Source: Cucumis sativus
Lineage: Eukaryota; Streptophyta; Magnoliopsida; Cucurbitales; Cucurbitaceae
Reading direction: 5' to 3'
DNA: 64,000 nucleotides
Assembly: GCF_000004075.3 (NCBI RefSeq)
Contig: NC_026661.2
Location: forward strand, 19,558,307-19,622,306
Program-made: the position numbers and the translations under genes
Part shown: piece by piece, positions 12,228 to 26,028 of the stretch
Layout of the letters: every line of letters starts with the position of its first letter
How positions within the stretch are numbered: the first letter of the stretch is position 1
Notes under the pieces: model-generated
What the model was told of the DNA's origin: nothing
The model's input: the letters and a program-made list of their open reading frames with translations, nothing else
Database searches by the model: none

Positions 12228-15200
12228 TTAACAGCCAGCTGCCTTTAGAAAGTTGTCGTATGGGCTTGAAGATGGTAGTTGAAAGAGGTGGGGATACTGT
12301 TGGACCTCAATTGAACAAACCCTCGGAAGGATGTCCATGGACGAACGCCGTTTCGTAGGGAAATCTGAGTCAACAAATGGGTTTCCACTCTACATTTCGA
12401 AGAAATTAAGTCAGGTTTCACAGGAAATAGATAGTAAAAACAGGATGTGGCCATGGTTGATGTTAGTGTATGAGCACAGTTAGATGTGTGTTCCAAAATA
12501 CTCAAAGAGAGAATAGTAAGATCTCAATTTCTATTAAGATGCTATGGTCTCTATTTTTCTCTTCACCTAGTATTAAATCAGATCAAAAGTGGAGTATATG
12601 ATAAAGGGCATACCGTATTTACACTGAAGCGAACGCGACGTCGTGAAGGCTCTTCCTTTTCTTGATTGTTTCCGCCATGCATGGAAGTTTTATCTGAACG
12701 CTGCCCTTCACTTGGTTGAGAGCTTGTAAAACTGGATACCTTTTCCGGCTTTCCTTCTAAGAGGGCCTCACAATTGCCAGCCATTTCCTTGTAGGGCAAA
12801 TTTACAGGGAAGGAGGAGCCTGGTGTTTTTCCTACTTGATTTGATATAGTGGAAACCTGAATCATAGCTCGTTAATAGTAAAAATACATCTCTTATTAAA
12901 AAAAAGGCAAGATACATTAATTGAAAAAATGCGATAACTAATGACAAGCAATCTGATTGATATTTTCTCAAGACGAGCAAATCAAGTAAAATTTATGGTT
13001 AGGGAAAGAACTACCATCCTGTTTCTGCTTATATTTCTGCATACTCGCTTTTATTTTTCAGAAATAAAGATAAACAGACATCACTTAGACGTGTTAGAAG
13101 AAACTTAGAAATATATCAATTTAAGTCTTTACCCACAATAATAGATCTCAATAGTCTATAAGGAATAAGAGTAAGAGAGTCAAAATCAAGCCTTTATCAT
13201 CATGTCAGTAATCCAGAAAGGGTGAAATGGCAACTATATTGGTGGTGCCACTCAATTCTAGCACTGATCAATGAACTTGGATGGAAGAATGATAGTTCTT
13301 TCAATGACGTGGAGGGATGGAGATCACATATTTGCATAGAAGAATGAAGTTTCCATCTTTTTTCATTATACTAAAGAACTGTGCCTTAAGACTCCTAACC
13401 AAGCTCCAGAAAGGTCCGTTGTCAATTTTCACAATCACTAAAAGTACATTCATATTTCCCCTTTCCTTTAACTTAAACCTCTTATTCATGTAGTTTGCAT
13501 CTGCTATGATTCTTAATTACATTTGTGGAGATGATATATTGACCAAAATTCTGTAGTCTCACACCTTATGCCACCATAAGGACTTTGCTGTATAGCATAT
13601 TAACTTACCAACTTCATAAGCTCATCGGCACTCATGAGAGTTGGACTTCTCATGGGCTTCTCTATCTCAAGATCACTTTGACTTTGAGGTTCCTCACATA
13701 AATTAACATTACCAACCTGCTAACCAAACAAAAATGTACAGTTAGTTCACAACTTGAAAATAATTAAAAATATTGGATAAAAAGATGAATGAAGTGAAAG
13801 GGACCATCTCAAGAGCTCCGTCATTCTTGGGTCCACATTGATATATTTCTCCAGGTGTGACAAAGAACTGAGTTCCTAAAGGACAAACATCATCTGGTAA
13901 AAAATCTTGAAGTAGTTGCTCTTTGATAGATGATAGCTCGTTCTACATTTAAGATAGAAAAAAAATAGTTACATCAACTAGAAGTAGAAACTATGACAAC
14001 CTATTTAGTAGTATGCTGAAATAATGTTTACTTCCGACTTATTTTCCAATGTCTGCAAAACTAGTTTAGCAAATGACTCTTTAGATTGGCTTTCACTAGT
14101 ATCAACTGCAGAAAGTGACTTCACAGCATTTTCATTGTCTTCTTTTGAACCGTATATCTGCTTGGGATTGTCTTGTCCTAAATTAACTACCTGTAACTTG
14201 CAATCTTCTGCCAACTTTACAAAAGGATCAACCTGATAGAAGTAAAAATTCATAATAAGTGGACGAACATTACTCAAGAAAGAAGAAGATTTGTCAAGTT
14301 AAAATCTCTGACTTTCTTTGACTTCCTTGCAGTAGGACTAAGAAAATTCAAAAGTCCGATCAAGAAGAATGCACTTAACATCCAAAAAAGAGATATTGAT
14401 CTAGAAGATACACATTTCAGTACGACATAATCAGAGTGGTAACAAAATTGTTGCACCTACTGTTTCATTAGTAAGGGCAGCTTTAGCACAAGGTACAAGA
14501 GGCACAATGTTGTATGCTTTTGATGTGAAGATGATCATCGAAGTTGCCAAAGTAAAAAGGGATCTACGACGTGATGGCTGCAATTTCCCTGCAATTTGTA
14601 GAAGTCTCTTTTAGTCGCAGAGATGGCCTAATGAAGATCCACTCATGGTGATGAAAAATAACTTCCATTCAAATGCATGCGGAATTTCAACTTCATCTTT
14701 ACTCTTTATTCTTACTGAAGTGTTGCACCACGTTTAAACTCTTTAGGTTATAGCCTTTCTGCCATTTATATGTCGTGTAAATAAACCATAGATTTTTTTA
14801 TTCAGTAAAAAAAAACGGCTGTTTGTTTATAAAGGTAAATATATGGTCTTTATTTCTACAGCTATCCCACATCTAACATGGTATAGTTTCAATGGAGTCG
14901 GTTTTCGTGATTCCAAATGAAGATGTTGAAACTTATGGGATCTTAAAATAAAAGAAAGATATGATGCAAAACCATACAATTTATTGCCCCGGAGCTTACC
15001 ACAAAATTTCTAGATAATGAACAAGACTGGTATGCTAATTTTATAAAAGCTTTCTCGCAAAGTTTTTACATCACAGTGAGTTACTCATCCTTCCTCTTAT
15101 TTGAATGGGATTATAAATCTGGCAAGATTTCAGAAACTCAACAAAATGAAATAGAAATTTTAGATAGTTCTAGAATGTACAATACCTCCAGCAAGGGCAA

Positions 15201-18200
15201 TGCTCCGCAAGGAAAATGCTAGTTGGAAACTTCGAATGAGTGTCTCGTGACTCGAGTGCTATTAAAACAGCACATCATAAGGAAAAAGAAAATTAATATA
15301 GTGATATATTCTTATATATTTATAGCATAAAATGAACTAGCAAATATCTATAGCATAAGCTGATATCTTAATATAACATGTGAATTAGGCTTCAAAAGAG
15401 TTCACAAGAATCAAGAGAACTCTAAACTGAGGGTATTACATAGCAACTTCTTCCTTGATTCTTGTGAACTCTTATAAAGCCTAATTCGATTGTATAACTA
15501 AAACGATGCATCTAATTGATTATTATTCGATTGTATAATTATAAATGATGCATCAACATCATTGTTATAGGAACTTTTCTGAATAAGCCAATGTCCTCTT
15601 TTATAACCAGTGGCAGTTCACCATGCAAGCCTTAGGAATTTAAATTTGCAACTAGAAGATCCTCAACCCATAAATCATCATTTCTTCATGGAATTCATTG
15701 AAAATTTTCACATTCTATATTTTACTCATAAAAGCCCCTTTGAACTATCAAAATGTTAGTTAGCTCTACAACACTTCACAAGACCAATGAAATGTGTTCT
15801 TATCCACACTATTAGATTGGTTGCCATTTCAAAAAAATTTCACTAGTTTTCCCACCTTAAGTTTTCTTCTCAAGTTCAGAGGGTACAGTATTTATCCACT
15901 GAAAACCCATGCTTAACATACTAAACCAATGGATCAATAGCTCATGGAAACAATTTTGGATCCTAAAATTAATACAATTAAAATTTAATTACAATGTGAT
16001 TCCACTTGAACAGTATATAAGAAGCAACTTTGACACATTCTTTTTTAAAAACACAACGAACAAAGCAAATTAATAAAAGGTATCCTTCAAATTTGTCAAA
16101 AAAAAGTCGTATACCTTTTTAAAAGAGAAAAAATTATTGATGAATAAAATAAGGGGAAAATCCCAAAGCACTTATTGGTCAAAATTCATTTATTCTAAAA
16201 TGGTCATAAAATATCTAGTGTCTTACCAGTGATGTCTTTACAAGCCAAAGTGTTTTTCAAACTACACAAAATTTTATCTCTAGCATACCAATATACCACA
16301 AATATACCATCAGCCACAATGATGACTGACACTATCATAGCTATAATAATGGTAATCACGAAAAAATGAAGTTGACTAAAGAAAAGAAATATGAACTCTT
16401 ATTGTCAGTTCCAAAGTATAGTATGGAGTATATTACTAAGTGTCTGCAAAAAAAACATGTACTAATTCAATATATTGATTGAACAAACAGTAATAAAGCT
16501 ACCTTACTCCGTGCAAACAGCAACACCAGGCAGTAAGTATGAGCAATTGCTTCGTAGTTTTCAGGTTTGTTTAGAGGAGAGATAGATTGTGCCCATATTG
16601 ATGAGAGCAAATTGGTAATTTGGCGGCTGCTAAGCCTAAGGAACATTGTCTGAAGGTTTAGCCAAACAAAATGACAGCATCAGACAATGAAGAAACAATA
16701 CGAGAGAAGCAATACTAGAGGAATCTTTACAGAAATGGTAATAGAGAACATACATACCGGTTCATTTTCTGAACTCCCCAAAGGTTTCTCATCGGCAACC
16801 ACACTAGATGGATACACTTTCAGACTATAAGCTCGGCTGTAACTGGACTTTAGTCTATTCAGTACCGTATTATTGTTGACCATTGAATCTTCTTCTATAA
16901 TTGACCCTGTGGCTCGAATTGATGGATTCTTTTTCACAGTGTAAACTCGGCTGTAACTTGACTTCAGTCTGGTTAAAATTGGGTCACTTTCAATCTTTGT
17001 AACCTGTTGGATAATAGGTTTTTCATCCATCTTCAATATGATGTTCTCTTGTACAGAATAATGCTCGACTTTCACTTTCTGGAAAAGTGCTGCTGAAGAG
17101 GAAAACACAGAAACAGTTCTTGAGAGTGTCCTCTGAATATAAGCAGGCTTTGTGGTGTGGGGAATCGAAGCACGAGGGCGTGGGCAGACAGATGATGGAA
17201 CCAGAACAACAGAAAATATGCGGTGAGCACCAACTCTGGTTTCATGGTCTGAGCAAACCATTGCCAGTAGTAATTGATGAAATAATGCCTCGGGAAAAGC
17301 CTGCAGCACATTTTATTAGTTCTTAAAAGGCCAAAGAAGAGGGGTAAAGAAAAGGTGATGCAAAAGACATAGATCGTGTGCTCTTGCCTTATCTTGGTAT
17401 GCCAAATTTGGTACAGATGCCACAATTTGAGCTGTACGGTAGACAGTAGAAATCAATGTTTTGGCCATCACAGGAATATTCGACAATTTTTCTAGCATTC
17501 CAGCCATCATCTCTAGAATCAGACTTGCATCTCCAACCTGAACCACATTTCAGGAGAATCAGCACTGGAACCTTTACAACTCACAAGAATGTTCAGGAGT
17601 CAGAGAGATTATAAGAAATAAAATATTTTCTGTGGCTGTGGTGTGCATGTAGGCATCTATTCGTGTGCAAGCAAACCCAACAATAAATGAATACTGTGAT
17701 TCTTATAAATGCAAAACACGTAAATGTAAAAATGAACGTTGGCTATAAATAGGCATTGCCTTTGTTTGGAGTCTGTAGTTACTGGTTTGACAGGTAACTT
17801 TACCCAAGCAAAATATGTTTCGGTAGGTATCTACAATGCCTAGAATCAGGTACATCAAGTCCCTTACGCTAAATATACTCAACTAGATTTTGTGAATCTC
17901 AAAATACCCACTGAAATTTACTTAGGGAAGGACATTCATAAAGATCAGATACATTTCTCCAGGTTAATGAAATATTCAACCCTTTTGGCAGTTTGACTCT
18001 ATAAGCATTTGGCGTACATTTGGCGTACATTTGTAAATGCCAGTTTTCCTTTGGCGTAGTTAAAAAAGAATTGCAGTATGAAGTCTACCCTTCATATGAA
18101 CAATAAATAGTATAATTGACATAAAACTCCTTAATTTCTCCATCATTTATACTTGCCCCAGGCTTTTTCAATCTTCTTCTTAACATCCTTGAGAAGCCGC

Positions 18201-21200
18201 ATAATATCTCCAGTTATTTTAACCCCTTCTGAATTTTGTACAAAGACCAGGCTTAATGAGTATTATTATGCCAAAAGTCAGTTGAGGCTGTCTTGTTAAA
18301 AATTAATCCAAATTCACATTAGTCCGCTTCCTTTGTGAGTCATTTGTTTCCATACTAAAGTACTCCACAGGTCTCCACTTTTGTCCTAATTCGTCATCTC
18401 CTGCATCTTCATTTCACTTAGAAAATAAAGTTCAGTAGGAAAGAACTGCATAAAAGAAGTTTCTCCTTTGGTAATTCCAAACTCTACTGCACAAATGCAG
18501 AGTTTATTATTAGATAATGTAGAAAAAACTATACTGCCCATTCTGGGTGGTTGCACATTTCCTTCCCATAGACCAAAATGTAATCAAAGTAGATCATCGA
18601 AGAAGGTTGTAAAATGTCAAAATGAGCCTAGCTCAAAGGTAATTGACATGGTCTTCCATCCTAGAGGTGCGAGGTCCAATCCCCAAATCCCACAATTGTT
18701 CTAAATAAAAAGGATGTACAACCAAGGTGAACCTACTTGAGGCCCTGTTCATATGTCCTGAATAAAAGTTGCTTTCCATATGTCTGTAGGCCCTGTTCTC
18801 ATGTAAAGCTATCCACTTTTCAAAACTAATTTAAGGAAGAGCATGCACATCCAAAGGATTACAAAAAAACATCTCCAATTGGATAAAAGAGTTCAAGCTA
18901 TAACTGCTAAGAGGTAGATCGTTGAAATTTGTATACCAATAAACGGCCATAAAATGAGACGTATCAGTCTCTTCTCCAGAGATCTTTTTTTGTTTGAAAA
19001 TTCTTAGGTTTCTTTCAATCCAAAACACCCAAGTAGCAGCTTGAACAAAATGTTGCGATAGTATGCACCACTTAATTTGATCACGTAACAGTGAAACCAG
19101 GAATCTAGGCCTAGGCTATAATTTGTAGGAAAAGAATCTTGTTCATGGCCATATTAATACAGAAGCGCACACTCCAATTAGCTGTAAGGACTGTGAGTTC
19201 TGCATATGAGCTCATACCTGGCTCAGTGAGCCTCTTTATCTAAAAGAGCCATCCCAAAATGGAAAATTAGGTAGGGTAGCACCAAATGAATGATCTGTCA
19301 ACATGAATAGGCTGCCTACTAATTTACTAAAGCTGAAGTCGAAAAACTCATTTAACAATATTATTACCCTGTTATCTCGCACCTAGGACTCAATCTACTC
19401 TTCTTCTTTGAATAGTAGTGCCTGTACGGAGTCAACCTCCTCCTACAGCGATATTCCAGTCACAAAATGTACTTGTTCCTCTTGGTTGCATCCTTGTTTG
19501 GGTTGCACCATGAATCTTGATTATTATGTAGTAGAAGAAAACCTTTCTTGATATTCTAAAAGAACTTTAAAGTATTCCTCGTCCATGTTGCATTAATTGA
19601 AGGTCAGATAACCAAACAGGCTTACATTGGGCATCACTCATTTGGCTTGTGTCCCATTTGGAACATGTAGCATTTGATAAGTTCTTTAATTAGTTGTATG
19701 TAATGTTGAGTTCAATAATCTGTCATCTTCTTCACTAAGTCATGAGGTCTTTTCTTGATTTTTCAGCTGTCCTTGATGTCATTTTGAGGCTGATTGTGTA
19801 CTATATAGTATGTGAGCCCATCACTTGTTTCCATGGATAGCTTATGTAATTTCCTTATTCAGATATTTGTCAATCTTGAAGATTAATGTCATGGACCGAC
19901 CACTATGAGATAAAGAGAAGCTGTGGGTTGCAGATCAAAGTCCACTAACTATTCTTGAGATTTCCTGGTATTTTTTCTCACTAATGTTATTCCTTGCATT
20001 CGTTCAGTAAAATTCATCAATGTATTTGAATAATTATGATACTAATCATATAGTAATTGTTCATAATTTGCAGGTATGCATGGTCCTTCAGTAGTCTGCT
20101 CACTGTTGGGCACTATCTTGTAGGCTACAGTGCGTTTTCCCTACTCTTTTTAAGTAGCTTTTCGTTGGTCCGACCATGCAAAGATAATGGATTGTAGTTT
20201 AATACAAGAAGGTTGACTCATGTTTCCTTGTACTCAAAGAAACTCTAGAATTTTTACCCAATCACAAAACTATTCAACATTCTATCATCCCTCAAACAAG
20301 TCAATATTCATCCCAAACTTTGAGGCTTCAGATTGGTAAATACCAAAAGGTCCTCTTCTTGGAATCTTGGCTGTTGCAGTAGCTCACCCTGAATATCCCA
20401 CTCATCAGGGTTAGAGATTATCCTGGCCACCTCACGTTATGGCTGAAAATTGATATCAATTTCTTCCCTCCTACCTGGCTTTTTCTGCTAGCTATCTCAA
20501 ATAAATACTTTCCCACCATACTTAACACAGAAGCTAAAAAAACAATTGTAATCTTTATCAACAGTAACGTGAGAATGTTATAATGAAGTGGCCTTTAAAC
20601 AGGTGTTTCCTTGTAACTTATGGTGTGAGTAAAGAATCTTTAGTTACCAGTTTGATGGGAAACTTTGACCAAATAACTACTCTCGATGAAACAAAAGAAA
20701 AGATAACTACCTTTTTTGACAACTCCACAAGACAAGCATCAACTGAAGCTTGGTTTTTTTGGTTCCACTGTACAACTTCCGCTCCCAATTTTGCATCATC
20801 AAGGGAGCAATGTATACTTTTGCGAAGATGCCTCATCATATCACTTAGTGCACCAGTTATGGCCACCGATGGTTGGGCATCAGTACGCTGAACAAGAGAG
20901 GTGGCGGCATTAACAATGTCAATCTGCATGGCAGGATTTTTTAGAACATTCTTGTGATCCAGGTGCTTGATGAGAATTGCAAGCATAAAGTGGGAGTTGT
21001 GCCCTGTACCAAATAAATGAATCTGATAAGAATACATGGGAAGAAGTAGTTTAAATCTCAAAGGCACCAACTTTAGAAAAAACTTAAAGGAAAACAATAC
21101 CTAAATTCTCCATCATTAACTGCATATCAAGCAAGACAGAAAGACCAAGCCCAAGCTTTGGAGACCAAAGACTTCCATTATCAAAATAACGGAAGAAAGA

Positions 21201-24200
21201 TTCCAAGACACGTCGCATAGTTGTAGCTTCTTTCGCCAACTTAGCAATGTTACGTAGGCAAACCCTAGACCAAAATTCTGGGTTCTGAGCATCTTCCCTG
21301 TCAGATATAAGTAACTCGTAAGAATGATAACACTTGTAAGATTGATATGCAAATATAATAGACTGCTGATACATGAACTTACAAAGATACAATGATTTCT
21401 CCCCTTTCAGTTACTATCATCCTCCATGAACACATCCTTGTTATGTGTTCACGTGGATGGGTAACTAATGCAGTGGCATCCTGAGTATCCTGCCTGGAAG
21501 TACTTTCAACATCCCCATAGTTATCCAAGACAACAGAAATAACCTAATTCATGGAAGGTGAAAATCTACTAAAGTTTAGATAAAAGTTTATACCACCAAC
21601 AGAAGAAATAACAATGAATAAACAAGTGACTATCTAGACCATATAAGAACTTTTAGGGATTAACATATTTATCACAAGCCACAACCATAAGAAAATTATC
21701 TAAAATATAAATCTTGCTTCATCATGCCTATTCAATTTGATGTGATATGGCAAAGAACAAAATGTCAGTAGAAAGTGGTAAAAATGTTGTATTAACTTTG
21801 GAGATTAAAAGAAAAATATAAATATTTGATAAATGCAAAGTAACTCACGTTGTCAAATTCTGCTGATATGTTGGAAAATTCACCCATAAACCAAATCTGC
21901 GGATTAAATGCACTCAGATAAGCAACTAATGTGCAAACTAACAAGAAAACAAATATGGTCCTCCAACAGAAATGGTTGCATAAAATGCGAGCTTCGGAAT
22001 GCCACCTAAATGTAAAAAGGTACATAAAAAACAGACATTGGAAAATAAAAACTTTTGCTCATGACAACAATTTGTTTTTGGTTTTGTTTCGTATTCAAGA
22101 AAATTTTGCTTCTGGATACTCTCATTCAGAGGTCTTAGTGTCCATTCTGCTTTATTGTCCCTCCCTGCCCCTAATGCAGATGATACCCACCTCCACAGTG
22201 TGTATAATATGCCGCTTGAATAAAACAGCAGTCGAAGCTTTTTAGCAATTCGAAAAAAGCAATACTTTGGATAAGTAGTTGTATTTGTGCTAATTTTCAA
22301 TTGTTCAGGTCAACATGTATCGGCTCCAGAAAGATGGTCTCAAAGGTCCATCTTCCAACCCAAAATTTCAGCTTCAGTGAGTCAAAGTAGGGCACATTTC
22401 AAGGGTACTAGTTTGGGGCTTGATTTTGGAAAGTAGTTTTCCACTTTGATCTTCAATGCATATGCATATTAGGAGGGAAGATGGAAGCTCTCTTTCCTAT
22501 GTAGTCTACTACCTTCATATGTGTTTGTCTAAACTGCATATTTTTCAATGAAAGGAAGCTTTCATAGATCTGAAACTTCATTTTTGTTCAGCCCAATTAT
22601 TCTGAATCCTCCCAACAACTTTCTTACTAAAACCCAAAGACAGGTCTCAGACACCTTTTCTGATTTGAATGTCCTTTGAGGCTTATGTCAGTTAAGAACC
22701 AGGACCTTACAAATGAAATTTTACTGTGCTTCATTTTAAGATAATTTTTCCACTCTATCATCCAATATACAGAAGTAGTATAGATTCAAAATCAGTCTAC
22801 TGACATTGTAAGACCAACACTTTAAATTCGTACACAAAGATAAAATAAATAGTAATACATTCAAATAAACGTAACACAAATTACCAAAGACGAGAGGGCT
22901 TGAAGGCCAGCAGAACGCATTTGTTTTTCTCTCCTTTCCTCCCCTATTTCTTGCGTTAAAAGGCAAAGTTTGGGAACCATTCCATCTAAGTTAAACATAT
23001 ACGTACCATCCCTCTGCGTGGTCAATAGAAGTACATAAAAATAATGAGAACATATAAGGAACAAGTTAAGTTAGTTTACCACATCCTTCCAAAAATAGAC
23101 CAAAGAACCATACAAAATGTAAGCTCAATCCTGGAAAACCTTACTTGGTTATTTATGAAATCAAAGAGAGCTTGGCATCCTAAAATTCGCATTTCATCAT
23201 GACGAGCTTGATCTAATAGAATGTGGATGATGCCAAGCAAACTACTTGCAAATAAAGGCCTGCAATAGTTTTTTTTCTGATTACAACTTTCATATGCATG
23301 TAAGTAATACTTATCAGATCTGGAAACATCACAAATTAATAAACATGCTTAATTTTCCACCTATTGCAAAAGATTTCCATAAAACTTAGAAGAAAAATAA
23401 CGTAATTTATACCCTCGTCAGTCCAAGAGGTTATTATGGTGTTTTTTAACTTAAAAATAATAAATTCATTTTACACATGAATGACAATTTTTCCAATAAG
23501 GTAGTTAAAAGATATATCGATATGAAATCCAATCACAAGGAAAAGATTTTTGTGAGGAGAAAAAAAAATTGGGGCCATTAAGAAATCCAAACAATTTACA
23601 CATACACAACTTCATCCCTTATCTATATGTTACAAAAAGATAGCCCCAACTATCAAGATAATCTGTTCAAAATTAATGGTAAAAAACATAAAAACGTGAA
23701 GGCTAAAATACCATTTTGGTCCCTATGCTTGAAGACATTCAATTTTAGTCTTGTACTTTCAAATCCAAATTTAGACCTTGTACTTCATTAAATCTTAAAT
23801 AAGTCCTTAGTGTTAATTGGAAGCTAATTTTAAACGAACTTTGTAAGATTATGATAATAGAAATTTTCATTCAACAAAATATACCAGGTGAATATGTTTT
23901 CAAAATCTATAGAATGACTGTTGATAAAAGAAATGTTGACCATAAACTAAAAATTGAGACTAATTTTAAGACTTATTGAAAATACAATCTTCCATAAACA
24001 GGATTCCACTCAACACTAACCGAATCATATTCAATCTTCCTACTTTAGAGAAGAATTACATACTAAAGTATAATGGGATTCAACACAATACAAGAAAGTG
24101 AATATGATGTTTAAAGATTTCACTCCACTAAAAGATTAAATAAGGAACTCACATTTGCTCTTTACAAGAGCTCAACAACTTTCTGCAGATACATATAATG

Positions 24201-26028
24201 ACTTTAACAGAGTGAAGTTGCTCATTTCTCAATTCCCTGTAAAATCTTTGCTCAAGATAACTCGTGATCTGCAAAAGAAAAAATTAATTTCATGAAAGTA
24301 TCAAATGATTAAGGATAAAAATAGGGCTGTACGAACGATAAATCAGGAAAGTACTATGGTCCCATGACCAAGGGGCCAAGCAATGAGTCTATAGTAATGA
24401 CAAAAAGTTGTAGTGTGCCAAAAGAAGAGAAAAAATTGAAGACGCTCGCACAGCCAAAATCCTGGACCCCTCAAACTGGAAAATAAGCTTTAATGGGAAA
24501 AAAAACACTGTTAGAGTATCCAAATTGAACATTTGTCAAGACTAGGCAAATAGTCTCAATGTTATAGACCATGATTATGAAAATACTAAAACGTCCAAAT
24601 TTCACAACTAAGTTTCCTACAAACCCTCAATTATCAACTCCTACATTATATGATTTCAAATACTAAAATGAGAAATGCAAAATGCTTGATCGTATCGACA
24701 TAGTTCAGCACTTCATTCTCCAGGTATGAGATTTCATAACCTCCTTGTCAATAACAGTTAAAGTCGCACAACTGTTGTTACACATTTTCTTTAACTTCAG
24801 ATAAGTGAGGTAAAAAGGGACAAAAAAGAACAACGGTAAATAATTCATTTTCAGGTAAGTGGCACCTTGGGAATGCGAAAAGGATTTTTGGATGCATATT
24901 CACATAATTTACTGATCTTTCTGTCATTAGGTTCTTCATCCTGCCATAACATGAAAGAGAAGGATCAATTTCAGAAGCAAATTCTCAGATACTAAAATAG
25001 AAAATTGAACTTATAGGCCTTTTAGGAACAAAAGAAACACTCGCACGCCTTTTTTATTTTTTATAATTAAAAATTGAACTTAATAAATGAAAGAATTCAT
25101 GGGCGTACAAGAAGAAAAACATCCGCATGCATTATAAGCTACATGTGCTATAACAAAAGCTAAACCTTAAACAAAGAAAAATTAGTAGCATATAATTAGG
25201 TTCAAAGTAAAAATTCCTATGTAAAAAATTGCAATGCAACACTGACTCACTAATAAATATTGTTGTTAATAATTTATTAACTGGTCCTCTTAGTCATACC
25301 AAATTAAATAGTACAATGTTGAGTGTACAGAAACCTTTTAGGAAAAGTGGCTTGAAAGATTAAGCCAGGGGATTGGGAAATGATTTATCCCTTACTGATC
25401 TCTTCTGCAATAACGTCCATCTTCGCTTGAAAGGTTATGCATATAAATAAGCTTAGAATGTAAAGTTTGCCTCTCCTATAAAATCCCTAACTCTATCCAA
25501 TAGCAAATCTGATCTCAGCCACCTATCCATGGATCAAACTTTAAGAAGCAAAGGCTGGAAAATCGATACAATACGGCCAGAAAATGTGGAAGTCTCTTCT
25601 GTAATAACGTCCATCTTCGCTTGAAAGGATATGCATATAAATAAGCTTAGAATGTAAAATTTTGCCTCCTATAAAATTTCTAACTCTACCCCATAGCAAA
25701 TCCGATCCCAGCCACCAGTCCATGGAACAAACTTTAAGAAGCAAAGGCTAGAAAATCGATACAATACAACAACTTGATCAGAGCTCGACTAAAATGAGTA
25801 TGAGATCAACACATATTCCTAACCAAAAAAAGCATAGCCATTGACAAAACTCCAAAATATTTTTGACAAAAGGGAGAAGAGATAGAGAACCTGAGAGCGA
25901 GGAAAGATATCCGAGAGCAGCTTCTTATATCGCTTAATGGGATGTCTCGACCTCGCACGCAATGCAGGGCAAAAGAAACACAAACTTTCACACACGGGCA
26001 TCATTACTTGACCCGCATCCATTCCCAT
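12228..26028 (-). CDS. EFR3-family ARM-repeat protein (SEMI-ROLLED LEAF 2-like)
   Basis: Nineteen exons on the minus strand join in phase to about 1054 residues: 26028-25891, 24940-24866, 24268-24153, 23259-23145, 23013-22885, 21896-21849, 21543-21383, 21297-21101, 21003-20711, 17537-17388, 17300-16758, 16649-16503, 15258-15186, 14588-14461, 14232-14032, 13942-13805, 13716-13609, 12856-12614, 12389-12228. EFR3 proteins are palmitoylated plasma-membrane scaffolds for PI4-kinase alpha in yeast and animals; rice SRL2 affects leaf rolling. The N-terminus CESLCFFCPALRARSRHP has the cysteines and basic patch typical of the family, followed by helical ARM-like repeats (for example LIKHLDHKNVL and AFPEALFHQLLLAM), an LQPSRRRSLFTLAT block, and the conserved end SSSPYDNFLKAAGC. 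I chose the ATG at 26028 because family members have about 11 residues before the first Cys. Intron 10 has a GC donor and intron 16 a weak GTCCCT donor. Confidence 0.93.
15382..15487. repeat. Hairpin: 34-bp inverted repeat in an EFR3-like intron
   Basis: The left arm at 15382-15415 and right arm at 15454-15487 are reverse complements at 32 of 34 positions, with a 38-base loop. It lies in the intron between exons 12 and 13. It could be a foldback element fragment or a precursor-like stem-loop. No target-site duplication was recognised. Confidence 0.8.
18622..18720 (+). mobile_element. tRNA-derived SINE-like fragment
   Basis: A degenerate RNA polymerase III promoter pair is visible: box A-like TAGCTCAAAGGTAATTGACA at about 18629-18648 and box B-like GAGGTCCAATCCC at about 18671-18683, followed by an A-rich AAATAAAAAGG tail. 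It cannot fold into a good tRNA, so a SINE is more likely than a gene. It lies inside an intron of the EFR3-like gene, on the opposite strand. Confidence 0.45.
18831..19100 (-). mobile_element. LINE retrotransposon C-terminal fragment
   Basis: The minus strand reads QAATWVFWIERNLRIFKQKK, preceded by LLRDQIKWCILSQHFV. The pattern W..W.ERN.RIF is the hallmark of the zinc-knuckle region (zf-RVT) that follows reverse transcriptase in plant LINEs. Only this short part is in frame; the upstream RT is not recognisable, so it is a degraded insertion. Confidence 0.5.
23695..23835. repeat. Probable dispersed-repeat remnant
   Basis: The phrase TACCATTTTGGTCCCTA, with later TTTAGACCTTGTACTT and AATAAGTCCTTAGTG, is the kind of wording found at the ends of high-copy non-autonomous elements in plant genomes. 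It lies in an intron of the EFR3-like gene. The family is not identified, and the call is by resemblance only. Confidence 0.3.
25401..25768. repeat. Imperfect tandem duplication (two 174-bp copies) in EFR3-like intron 1
   Basis: Copy 1 (25401-25574) begins TCTTCTGCAATAACGTCC, and copy 2 (25595-25768) begins TCTTCTGTAATAACGTCC. The offset is 194 bp, with a 20-bp spacer. The copies share most bases but have several substitutions and small indels, so the duplication is older than the 215-bp one. Confidence 0.85.

Larger units (their letters stand above)
17538..20710. other. Large 3.2-kb intron of the EFR3-like gene with transposon debris
   Basis: This is the longest intron of the gene (between exons 9 and 10). 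Most of it holds no recognisable coding sequence. A LINE-like fragment (about 18831-19100) and a tRNA-derived element (about 18622-18720) are listed separately. Confidence 0.6.

Noticed and set aside
16140..16400. Phrases resembling a cucurbit dispersed repeat in an EFR3-like intron
   Set aside because: Too diverged to define ends or family by eye; left unannotated.
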